64,000 nucleotides of DNA. It comes from UBA11524 sp963617205. Lineage in GTDB: Bacteria > Bacillota > Clostridia > Christensenellales > Aristaeellaceae. How positions within the stretch are numbered: the first letter of the stretch is position 1; each line of letters starts with the position of its first letter. Location of the stretch: the NCBI GenBank assembly GCA_963617205.1, contig CAVEOA010000007.1, positions 1 to 64,000 on the forward strand, in the 5' to 3' direction. Below, piece after piece: positions 8,212-16,013 of the stretch. A program made the translations under genes and the position numbers. Below the pieces are notes generated by a model, which saw nothing but the letters and a program-made list of their open reading frames with translations, ran no database searches and was not told the DNA's origin.

Positions 8212-8367
8212 GCTTCCGGCAGCGAAACGCGCGATGGACTTCGCATGATTGCTGCCCGAAGCCCTTACGCAGGGCACGATGATTGTCCGTTTTGCCGGTT
8301 GATTTTATGATTTACGCGCAAAAATGTTGATTTAGGCAATGAGGAGACATGTTTTTTCCATGCTGGA

Positions 8368-8397
8368 TATAATGTAAACTGACAGGTGAGGAGGAAC
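8368..8397 (+). promoter_or_regulatory. Candidate -10 and ribosome site of the GH43 gene
   Basis: A consensus TATAAT at 8368-8373 without a recognisable -35 box at 17 nt, and GAGGAGGAAC at 8388-8397 that fixes the start at ATG 8404. Lack of a -35 would suit an activator-dependent promoter. The rest of 8212-8367 holds only a small GCCCT/AGGGC hairpin. Confidence 0.5.
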
Positions 8398-8403
8398 GGT
8401 ATC

Positions 8404-9843
8404 ATGAAGAGGTTGGTTTGGAACCCCTATTTGCCGGAAGGGACGTTCATACCCGACGGCGAACCGCATGTGTATGGAAACAGGCTGTACCTGTATGGAA
8501 GCCATGATAAGGCGCATGGGATGCGTTACTGTGCGGATAACTACGAGGTCTGGTCGGCACCGGTCGATGATTTGTCGGACTGGTCGTGCCCGGGAACGGC
8601 TTATGCGCGCCGCGGCAAGGGCAACCCGTTCGGCTATCGGTGCATGTGGGCGCCGGATTGCGTGCAGGGCGCGGATGGACGGTTTTACCTGTACTTCAGC
8701 TTTGATTTCCACAATCAGGTGAATGTGCTGGTCAGCGACAGACCGGATGGACCGTTCCAGTATTACGGCATTGTCAGATATCCGGATGGCATCAGGTACG
8801 GTCACGGCAAGCAGGACATCATGTGCTTTGACCCGGGCGTATTCCGTGACGATGACGGCAGCATATATATGTATTCCGGCTACTCGGCGAATGAGGATCT
8901 TCGCAAGATGCTCCGCAATCGCGGCATCCGCAATGTGGATGGAACAGGCAGTCAGGTTGTGCGGCTTGAAAGCGACATGGTGACGGTGCACGGCGAACCG
9001 GCAATGCTGATTCCCGGCTACAAGAACAGCGCCGGCACGGGCTTTGAAGGGCATGAGATGTACGAGGCGTCCTCCATGCGGAAGGTGAACGGAAGGTACT
9101 ATTTCATCTACTCTTCGCGGCAAAGCCATGAGCTGGCGTATGCGGTCAGCGACCATCCGGATCGCGGCTTTCGCTACGGCGGCGTCATCATCTCCAACGG
9201 CGACATCGGCTATCAGGGTCGCAAAACGGAGGCCACGCTCAACTATTGGGGGAACGTTCACGGTTCCATCGTGCAGGCAAACGGGCAGTGGTACGTTTTC
9301 TATCATCGGCAGACGAACCGCACGGAGCAGTCCAGACAGGGCTGTGCGGAGATAATCAGCATCGATGCGGATGGACGCATTGCGCAGGTTGAGATGACCA
9401 GTCAGGGGCTGTACGGCAAGCCGCTGCCCGGAAAGGGATGCTATCCGGCGTACATGGCCTGCAACCTTTACAGCGCACAGGGGGCGCTTAAATGCGCCTA
9501 CGGTCCCTTCAGCCGCCACAAGTACCGGATGCACCCCTGCTTCAGCGTGATTCACGGCGGCAGGCAGGTGATCCGCGACATGCGTTCCGGCGCGACGGCA
9601 GGCTTTAAATACTTCGACATGCAGCAGGCAACGGCGATTCGCGTGACGGTTCGCGGCAGCAGCGGCGTGCTGGAAATCAGAACCGATGCGTCAGGCGCAC
9701 CGGTCGGCAGGATTGATTTGCAAAAGACGCGGCGTTTCCGGACGTTTGAGGGCAAAATGACGGCGCTGACGGGAAAGCAGGCACTGTTCTTCACCTACGT
9801 CGGCGAAGGAAAAATAGACTTCCAGTCTTTTGAACTGCTGTAA
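8404..9843 (+). CDS. Glycoside hydrolase family 43
   Basis: A 479-residue enzyme with no signal peptide, so it probably acts in the cytoplasm on imported oligosaccharides (beta-xylosidase or alpha-L-arabinofuranosidase type). The five-bladed propeller occupies about residues 10-310. The expected triad is seen: Asp18 in IPDGEPHVYG (base), Asp143 in MCFDPGVF (pKa modulator) and Glu221 in MYEASSMRKVNGRYYF (acid). The last 120 residues form a beta-rich, CBM6-like module. ATG 8404 was chosen because GAGGAGG ends 7 nt before it; an in-frame GTG at 8386 lies over the ribosome site. It is the first gene of the carbohydrate locus. Confidence 0.9.
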   Translation: MKRLVWNPYLPEGTFIPDGEPHVYGNRLYLYGSHDKAHGMRYCADNYEVWSAPVDDLSDWSCPGTAYARRGKGNPFGYRCMWAPDCVQGADGRFYLYFSFDFHNQVNVLVSDRPDGPFQYYGIVRYPDGIRYGHGKQDIMCFDPGVFRDDDGSIYMYSGYSANEDLRKMLRNRGIRNVDGTGSQVVRLESDMVTVHGEPAMLIPGYKNSAGTGFEGHEMYEASSMRKVNGRYYFIYSSRQSHELAYAVSDHPDRGFRYGGVIISNGDIGYQGRKTEATLNYWGNVHGSIVQANGQWYVFYHRQTNRTEQSRQGCAEIISIDADGRIAQVEMTSQGLYGKPLPGKGCYPAYMACNLYSAQGALKCAYGPFSRHKYRMHPCFSVIHGGRQVIRDMRSGATAGFKYFDMQQATAIRVTVRGSSGVLEIRTDASGAPVGRIDLQKTRRFRTFEGKMTALTGKQALFFTYVGEGKIDFQSFELL

Positions 9844-9856
9844 ATCATGATATAAT
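9829..9856 (+). promoter_or_regulatory. Promoter of the secreted GH3 gene
   Basis: TATAAT at 9851-9856, with TTTGAA at 9829-9834 as the best -35 (16-nt spacer). The 13-nt ATCATGATATAAT here also occurs at 21434-21446 before the two-component system of the same locus. Confidence 0.5.
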
Positions 9857-9924
9857 TCGGCTGAAAGCCGATTATAGGGGAAAACGCAGATGGCGGTTTC
9901 TTCAATAAAAGGAGGTACGGACTC

Positions 9925-12900
9925 ATGAAAAAAGGTTGGCTTCGTTCGGCTGCAGCGGCTGCGACATGCGCTGTCATGCTGATGACGACCATCGCGGCAC
10001 CTGCCATGGCGGATGTGGACACCTTCAAGGGTGTGGCGTCGGACGGCAAGTACTACACCGACTACACAACGCTTGCCGATGCGCAGGCGGCTGCGGCAGA
10101 GCTCGCCATTCAGGTTGCGTCTGAAGGTGATGTGCTGCTCAAGAACAACGATTCTGCGCTGCCGCTCCGTGGCAACGAGCGCATCAGCATCTTCGGCGTT
10201 GCGCAGGATGCGCTGGCAGGCAGCACAACCTCGGACACGCTGCTGGCGGATGCGCTGGAAGCGGAAGGCTTTCAGGTGAACAAGTCGCTTCGCCAGTACT
10301 ACGAGAAAATCGGCACGACCTTCGGTTTGGAAGACGTGGCGTTTGACGGCGGCGTGGAAAATTCCTACGGGCTGTATGGCGATGTGGCGATTGTCGTGCT
10401 GTCGCGCGGCGGCGGTGAAGGCAGCGACATGCCGACCGTGACGGCGGAAGAAGCCGACGAGAAGAACCTGGCGAGCCACACGGGCTACGTTGCACAGGAG
10501 GATGGGAAGGTCTACAAGCACTTCCTGCAGCTGACGGACAGCGAGGAAGCGCTGCTGGACTATGTGAAGGCGCAGGGCTTCAAGAAGATTATCTATCTGG
10601 TGAACTCCTCGGAAATCTTCGAGATGAGCGATTTGCAGAACGATGACGCGATTGACGGCATCCTGTGGATTGGCCGTCCGGGTCAGACGGGCACAATCGG
10701 CGCGGCGCGCATCCTGAGCGGCGCGGTGAACCCGTCCGGCAAGACGGTGGACACCTGGTATGCGGATTTCACTGCTGACCCCATCTGGCAGAACTCCATC
10801 GGCAACCAGCAGGTTGGCAGCGATGTGACCTACACCGTGGCGGGGCAGGCGACGGACACCGTGACGACGGAAGCCGCGGGCATCGGCGGCACGGCGACTG
10901 CGTACCACGGCGTGGACTACGAAGAAGGCATCTACGTCGGCTACCGCTACTATGAGACGGTGGCGGCGGACAAGGAAGCGGCGCAGGCTGGCGCGGGCAA
11001 GGAATGGTACGACAAGGCGGTTGTCTATCCCTTCGGCTACGGTCTGAGCTACACCGACTTCCAGTACAGCAATCTGGTCGTCAAGGCGGGCGACGAAGTG
11101 ATTGCAGACGGCGCGATGCTCGATGCTGCGAAGCTCTCTTCCAGCGTGGCGACTGGACGCGCGCAGATTGAAACCCTGACCGTTCAGGTGGACGTGACCA
11201 ACAGCGGCTGCGTGGCGGGCAAGGAAATCGTGGAAATCTACGTCAAGGCGCCCTACACGCCCGGCGAAGTGGAAAAGGCGCATGTGAAGCTCGTCGGCTT
11301 CGGCAAGACGGACGAACTGCTGCCCGGTCAGACGCAGACGCTGACCATCACCGTCAACGTGCAGGACATGGCTTCTTACGATGCGACGGATGCGAACCAC
11401 AACGGCACGAAGGGCTATGAGCTCGATGACGGCGAATACACCCTGATGGCGATGAGCGATGCGCACGGCTGGGCGGAGCAGGATCCGGCGAAGTATCAGG
11501 CGGTCAGCTTCAGCCTGAATGCGGATGCGTATCTCCAGCTGGACGACTTCAGCGGCAACGAGATTGCCAACCTGTTCTCCATCGAGAACGGCATCTTCTA
11601 CACCCTGCGCGACAACAACGGCAAGTATCAGTTCAACGACGACCCGGATGCGAAGGAAACGCAGCTGTCCCGCGCGGACTTTGAAGGTACGTTCCCGGTC
11701 GCACCGACGGCGGCTGACCTGACGATTGCGGAAAACACGAACAAGTCCCTGAACTACTGGGATACCTTCAACGCGGACGATACCGAGAACTACGGCGACA
11801 ACAAGACCATCGACGGCGTTGTGTACGAAGCGGACGGCTATCAGACGGACTATCCGTGGATGGCGGACGTGGAAGCGGCGGCGGACGAAATGGCTTCCTG
11901 GGACCAGACCGGCACCTACGGCATCCTCCTGCGCGAAATGTCCGGCATCAATCCCTTCAGCGACGAGATGCTGACCGACGGTCGCTTTGCGGGCAAAACG
12001 GGCAGGCAGGCCTGGTGCGAGTTCATGAACTCACTGACCTTCGACGATGAAAAGGCGCTGGTCGGTCAGCTTCAGAAGCTGACGATGGACGAAATTTCCA
12101 TGAATGCGCTCAACGGTCAGGACAGCGCGTGGAATTACGCCAGCACGTTCAACTTCACCTGCAACACCATTCTGGGCGCGACGTGGAATCCGGAACTGTC
12201 CCGCAATAAGGGCGTTCTGATTGGCAACATGGCGCTGCTTTCGGGCAACAACACATGGTGGGGCAACTCCGCGAACACGCATCGTTCTCCGTTTGCAGGC
12301 CGCGTGTTCGAGTATCCGTCCGAAGACCCGATTCTGACGGGCATCATCTCCTCCAATGAAACGCTGGGCGCGGTTTCCCGCGGCCTGACGACGTACATGA
12401 AGCACTGCGCGCTGAACGATCAGGAGACGTTCCGCAATGGTCTGAACCTGTTCGCATGGGTGTCGGAGCAGGCTGTGCGTGAAATCTACTTCAAGTCCTT
12501 CCAGATGTGTGCGCAGGAAGGTCAGGCGACGGGTGTCATGGGTGCGTTCGCTCGTGCGGGCCGCGTGAGCATCAACGTCAACTACAACTATGTGACGGGT
12601 CTGTTCCGCAAGGAATGGGGCTGCGACACGATTTCCTTCACGACGGATATGTACGTCGGCATGAAGAACTGCACGCCGCTGGACATGCTGGTTCGCGCCG
12701 GCACGGATACCATCGCGACGGCGGAAATGTCCGGCACTTGGGACGCGGACAAGAAGGCCGTTGTGCTGGCGGACGGCACGGTCAGCGCGGCGCAGTGGTA
12801 CACCACTCGCCAGTGCGCGATGATCTTCCTCTGGACGCATGCGAACACGGCGATGAACAACAACGGCGTTGACTTCTCTGACTGGACGGCGAAGGAACTG

Positions 12901-13434
12901 CACGTTTCTCAGGCGGTTGCGCCGGAAAATCTGGATGTCAAGAGCGGCGTGGAAGCGCAGAAGATGGTTTACACCATCAGCAGCGGCGAACTGCCGTCGG
13001 GTCTGACCCTGAATGAGGACGGCACCATCACCGGTACGCCCACCGCGAAAGCGGGCGTGTACACCTTCGGCGTGCAGGCTGCGGCGGACAACTGGGTGAG
13101 TGCGAAGCGCCAGTACACCATGACCATCGACACGGCGTTCACCATCGACGAGACGGAAGCGTATCTGGACGAAGAATTCTTCGCGGCGATTCAGTCGGAT
13201 ATGGTGAATGTGGACAATTACAGTCAGGGCGTCGTCTACTCCCTCAAGGCGGGCAAGCTCCCGGCGGGTCTGACGCTGAACGAAAACGGCGAAATCACCG
13301 GTACGCCGTCCGAAACGGGCGACTTTACCATCACGGTGGGCGCGCTGGCGACGAACGAGGTTCGCGTGGGCTGGTTCCGCGTGACGACGGTGGATGACTA
13401 CGAGTACGAAGTGACCATCAGCGTTGTCGAATAA
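9925..13434 (+). CDS. Secreted glycoside hydrolase family 3, domain-permuted, with two Ig-like modules
   Basis: A 1169-residue exported beta-glycosidase with a signal peptide (residues 1-29, cut after PAMA). Domain order is reversed relative to ordinary GH3. The alpha/beta sandwich comes first (about 50-400, GDVLLKNNDSALPL), then a fibronectin-III-like domain (about 415-495), then the TIM barrel (about 640-975). The barrel has HRSPFAGRVFEYPSEDP, KHCALNDQE and TTDMYVG with the predicted nucleophile Asp908. Two He_PIG-type Ig modules follow (around 1022 and 1110, GLTLNEDGTITGTP and GLTLNENGEITGTP). The permuted order is known from some rumen GH3 beta-glucosidases. No sorting signal or dockerin is seen. 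A terminator follows at 13455-13510. Confidence 0.9.
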   Translation: MKKGWLRSAAAAATCAVMLMTTIAAPAMADVDTFKGVASDGKYYTDYTTLADAQAAAAELAIQVASEGDVLLKNNDSALPLRGNERISIFGVAQDALAGSTTSDTLLADALEAEGFQVNKSLRQYYEKIGTTFGLEDVAFDGGVENSYGLYGDVAIVVLSRGGGEGSDMPTVTAEEADEKNLASHTGYVAQEDGKVYKHFLQLTDSEEALLDYVKAQGFKKIIYLVNSSEIFEMSDLQNDDAIDGILWIGRPGQTGTIGAARILSGAVNPSGKTVDTWYADFTADPIWQNSIGNQQVGSDVTYTVAGQATDTVTTEAAGIGGTATAYHGVDYEEGIYVGYRYYETVAADKEAAQAGAGKEWYDKAVVYPFGYGLSYTDFQYSNLVVKAGDEVIADGAMLDAAKLSSSVATGRAQIETLTVQVDVTNSGCVAGKEIVEIYVKAPYTPGEVEKAHVKLVGFGKTDELLPGQTQTLTITVNVQDMASYDATDANHNGTKGYELDDGEYTLMAMSDAHGWAEQDPAKYQAVSFSLNADAYLQLDDFSGNEIANLFSIENGIFYTLRDNNGKYQFNDDPDAKETQLSRADFEGTFPVAPTAADLTIAENTNKSLNYWDTFNADDTENYGDNKTIDGVVYEADGYQTDYPWMADVEAAADEMASWDQTGTYGILLREMSGINPFSDEMLTDGRFAGKTGRQAWCEFMNSLTFDDEKALVGQLQKLTMDEISMNALNGQDSAWNYASTFNFTCNTILGATWNPELSRNKGVLIGNMALLSGNNTWWGNSANTHRSPFAGRVFEYPSEDPILTGIISSNETLGAVSRGLTTYMKHCALNDQETFRNGLNLFAWVSEQAVREIYFKSFQMCAQEGQATGVMGAFARAGRVSINVNYNYVTGLFRKEWGCDTISFTTDMYVGMKNCTPLDMLVRAGTDTIATAEMSGTWDADKKAVVLADGTVSAAQWYTTRQCAMIFLWTHANTAMNNNGVDFSDWTAKELHVSQAVAPENLDVKSGVEAQKMVYTISSGELPSGLTLNEDGTITGTPTAKAGVYTFGVQAAADNWVSAKRQYTMTIDTAFTIDETEAYLDEEFFAAIQSDMVNVDNYSQGVVYSLKAGKLPAGLTLNENGEITGTPSETGDFTITVGALATNEVRVGWFRVTTVDDYEYEVTISVVE

Positions 13435-13454
13435 GGCAGCTTCCTCCTGAAAAC

Positions 13455-13510
13455 GGGGATGCGGCAGGGCTTCATGGCATCAAGCTGCTGACCCTGCTGC
13501 ATCCCTTTTT
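13455..13510 (+). terminator. Terminator after the secreted GH3 gene
   Basis: Stem GGGATGCGGCAGGG / CCCTGCTGCATCCC (13456-13469 with 13492-13505, one mismatch), then five T. Confidence 0.85.
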
Positions 13511-13567
13511 CGGCAATGTGAGCAGGCTTTCTGTTGGAAACTTGTCAATAGAGAAGAGGAATGAAGC

Positions 13568-15586
13568 ATGAAGAAAATCAGACATCATCTTCGCATCGCG
13601 TCGGTGCTGCTCATGGTGTTGGCACTGGGCTGCGCCATTGTGCTGGCGGAGGAAACCTGCAAGGTCATTTTTCACCCGAATTATCAGGGCGCCGAGGCGG
13701 AAGTGCAAACGGTTGCAGCCGGCGCTTTGCTGCGGGAGCCTGACGAGCCCGAACGTGACGGCTATGCCTTTACGGGCTGGTACACGAATGCCGCGTGCAC
13801 CACGGCGTATGACTTTTCGGCGCCTGTTACCGGGAACATTCGTCTGTTTGCAGGCTGGGAACCGACTCGCGTGCAGGTGATCTGCTATCTGCAGAACGGC
13901 ACGGACGAGCCGATCATCCTGACGGCTGATGTGGGCAGCATGCTGACGGCACCCGAAGCGCCGGAGCGTGACGGCTACGTCTTTACCGGCTGGTATCAGA
14001 ATGCCGCAGGCAGCAAGCCTTACGATTTCTCGCAGCCTGTGCCGAAGCGTGATGTGACGCTGTATGCCGGATACGAGCAGCAGCAGGCGGAAATCACGTT
14101 CGTGCTTTACGATCAGGAGACGCAGACGCAGCAGGTGGAGCTTGGCGGCATTATGGCGCAGCCGGAGGACCCCGTGCGCAGCGGTTATGCGTTCACGGGC
14201 TGGTACACTGCGGCAGCCGGCGGCGAAGCGGTCGATTTCACGCAGGCTGTGACGGCGGATCAGCGCATTTATGCCCACTGGGACAAGACCGTAGCGGACA
14301 TCACGTTCGACCTGCAATATGAAGGCGGCGAAATGGCAGGCATGCAGGTCAACCTCGGCGAAGCGGCTGCGGAACCTGCTGCGCCGGAACGTACTGGCTA
14401 TGACTTCACCGGATGGTATGCCGATTTGTCCTGCACCGCCCTGTTTGATTTCTCTGCGCCCGTGCTGGAGGACACGACGCTGTATGCCGGATGGATGCCG
14501 AGCATGTTTGCGGTATCCTTCGACACGAACAACGGCAGCGGTGAAATCATTGAAAAGCAGGCGGCTTACGGCGAAGCAGTCGAAGCCGCAGACGATCCGG
14601 CACGCGATGGCTATGATTTTGTGGGCTGGTATCTCGATGCGGAAGGCAAGGAAAAATACAGCTTCTCCGCAAAGGTGACGGGTAATTTGACGCTGTACGC
14701 CGTCTGGCAGGCAAAGAGCGAGTCCGAGGGCGAACGCGTCATCAGCTATCAGTACAATTATGATGATCTGGGCGAATACACAACGCAGACGTACAAGGCA
14801 ACGCGAAAGATGCGCGCACCGGATGCGCCGTCCCGTTCGGGCTACTACTTCGCTGGCTGGTCGCGCGATCCGGAAGGAACCGTGATGTTTGATTTTTCCA
14901 GCGAACGCTCGACAAGCTCCTTCACCCTGTATGCACAGTGGCTGAAGGGCTACACGTTCGAGGCGGAGTACACCTATCTGGACGGCAAGCCGGGTCAGGG
15001 GACGTCGGACAACTGCATGGGCGTTGACCTGATTCAGACGCCCAAGGATGTGCTGGGCAACGGTACGCTCATGGGGATGAGCAACGACGCTTATGTCGGC
15101 AAGCTGTATTACAATGGCGCGTATCTCGATTTCTGCATCAATTCGGACAGGAAAACGGATAATGCTGTGCTTGTGCTGCGCCTGACGCCTGATCTGTACG
15201 ATATGCGCTTTACCGATGAAACGTGGCAGGTGCTGGTGAACGGCGAAATCGTCAAATACGGTCGGCTGAACCTGACCGGTGCCGTCGCGCAAACGGACTT
15301 TGACGAGGAAGGCAACACGATCAACGGCGACATGTTCAAACGTCCGTTTGCCAACTATGTCATCACGACAGCGCTGCATTTGCAGGAAGGCGAGAACGTT
15401 ATCCGCCTGCTGACGAACAACAGCGAGGATCACGGCGGCACCTTCAATGCGAATACGCCGCTGATTGACTGCATGTATGTCTATTCGTCAACCGGGCTAA
15501 AGTGGAGCAAGTGCTATCCGGAAAACGTTGGCAAGACGATGGACGATGTAACCTACGATGTCACGTATGACACGGAAGCAAAGTGA
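13568..15586 (+). CDS. Secreted InlB-type repeat protein with carbohydrate-binding-like C-terminal domain
   Basis: A 672-residue exported protein with signal peptide 1-27 (VLAEE cleavage region). Residues about 35-455 hold six Listeria-Bacteroides (Flg_new / InlB B) repeats. Each has the core GYxFTGWY, a YDFSxPV-like middle and an LYAGW-like end; the sixth is the most divergent. Residues about 460-672 form a separate beta-rich domain that resembles CBM6/CBM35-type modules. There is no LPXTG motif, membrane anchor or catalytic signature. It lies inside the hydrolase operon, 18 nt before a small membrane protein, so a role in binding substrate or enzymes at the cell surface is inferred. Confidence 0.8.
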   Translation: MKKIRHHLRIASVLLMVLALGCAIVLAEETCKVIFHPNYQGAEAEVQTVAAGALLREPDEPERDGYAFTGWYTNAACTTAYDFSAPVTGNIRLFAGWEPTRVQVICYLQNGTDEPIILTADVGSMLTAPEAPERDGYVFTGWYQNAAGSKPYDFSQPVPKRDVTLYAGYEQQQAEITFVLYDQETQTQQVELGGIMAQPEDPVRSGYAFTGWYTAAAGGEAVDFTQAVTADQRIYAHWDKTVADITFDLQYEGGEMAGMQVNLGEAAAEPAAPERTGYDFTGWYADLSCTALFDFSAPVLEDTTLYAGWMPSMFAVSFDTNNGSGEIIEKQAAYGEAVEAADDPARDGYDFVGWYLDAEGKEKYSFSAKVTGNLTLYAVWQAKSESEGERVISYQYNYDDLGEYTTQTYKATRKMRAPDAPSRSGYYFAGWSRDPEGTVMFDFSSERSTSSFTLYAQWLKGYTFEAEYTYLDGKPGQGTSDNCMGVDLIQTPKDVLGNGTLMGMSNDAYVGKLYYNGAYLDFCINSDRKTDNAVLVLRLTPDLYDMRFTDETWQVLVNGEIVKYGRLNLTGAVAQTDFDEEGNTINGDMFKRPFANYVITTALHLQEGENVIRLLTNNSEDHGGTFNANTPLIDCMYVYSSTGLKWSKCYPENVGKTMDDVTYDVTYDTEAK

Positions 15587-15604
15587 CAGAAAGGAATTGC
15601 AATC

Positions 15605-16000
15605 ATGAAAAAGCAAAAGGGTGCAGGAAGGTGGCTCCTGCTGATTGCGCTGGCACTCGGCGTGCTTGAGCTGGTTCTTTATCTGCTGACCGGCAGAACG
15701 ACTTTTGACCCGAATTATTCGGTGCTTGCCTTTGTCGGCATGGGCATCGGGATCGGCATGGCGCTTCTCGGCATCATCACGCTGTGGCGTCCGCTGGCGT
15801 TTCTCTCGTATCTCGGCTTTCTCTACGGCTTCATCCAGTATATCGCCTCGCAGCTGAACCTCATCGCGAACATCCTCTACGATGTGGACGGCTCGAGCTT
15901 TCCCCCTTCGTTCTTCGCGGCGCTGGCAGCATCGCTGGGTGCAGTCGTACTGGCGCTGGCAGCCGGCATCGCGATGAAGAACAAACAGGACAATCAGTAA
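15605..16000 (+). CDS. Small four-helix membrane protein of the carbohydrate locus
   Basis: A 131-residue integral membrane protein with four predicted helices (about 10-28, 40-60, 64-84 and 103-124) and a short charged tail. I do not recognise a family. It is tightly placed between the InlB-type protein and the membrane-anchored GH3 gene, which starts 13 nt downstream. It may be a partner of that enzyme, or part of an otherwise missing uptake route, but this is only context. A ribosome site AAAGGAATT precedes the ATG. Confidence 0.65.
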   Translation: MKKQKGAGRWLLLIALALGVLELVLYLLTGRTTFDPNYSVLAFVGMGIGIGMALLGIITLWRPLAFLSYLGFLYGFIQYIASQLNLIANILYDVDGSSFPPSFFAALAASLGAVVLALAAGIAMKNKQDNQ

Positions 16001-16013
16001 GGAGGAAGCATCC

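Noticed and set aside
9691..11466. 591-codon antisense frame across the GH43/GH3 border
   Set aside because: It is a shadow of conserved GH3 coding sequence and a known promoter region.
13472..15433. 653-codon antisense frame over the InlB-type gene
   Set aside because: The plus strand encodes regular repeats; the antisense frame only mirrors them.
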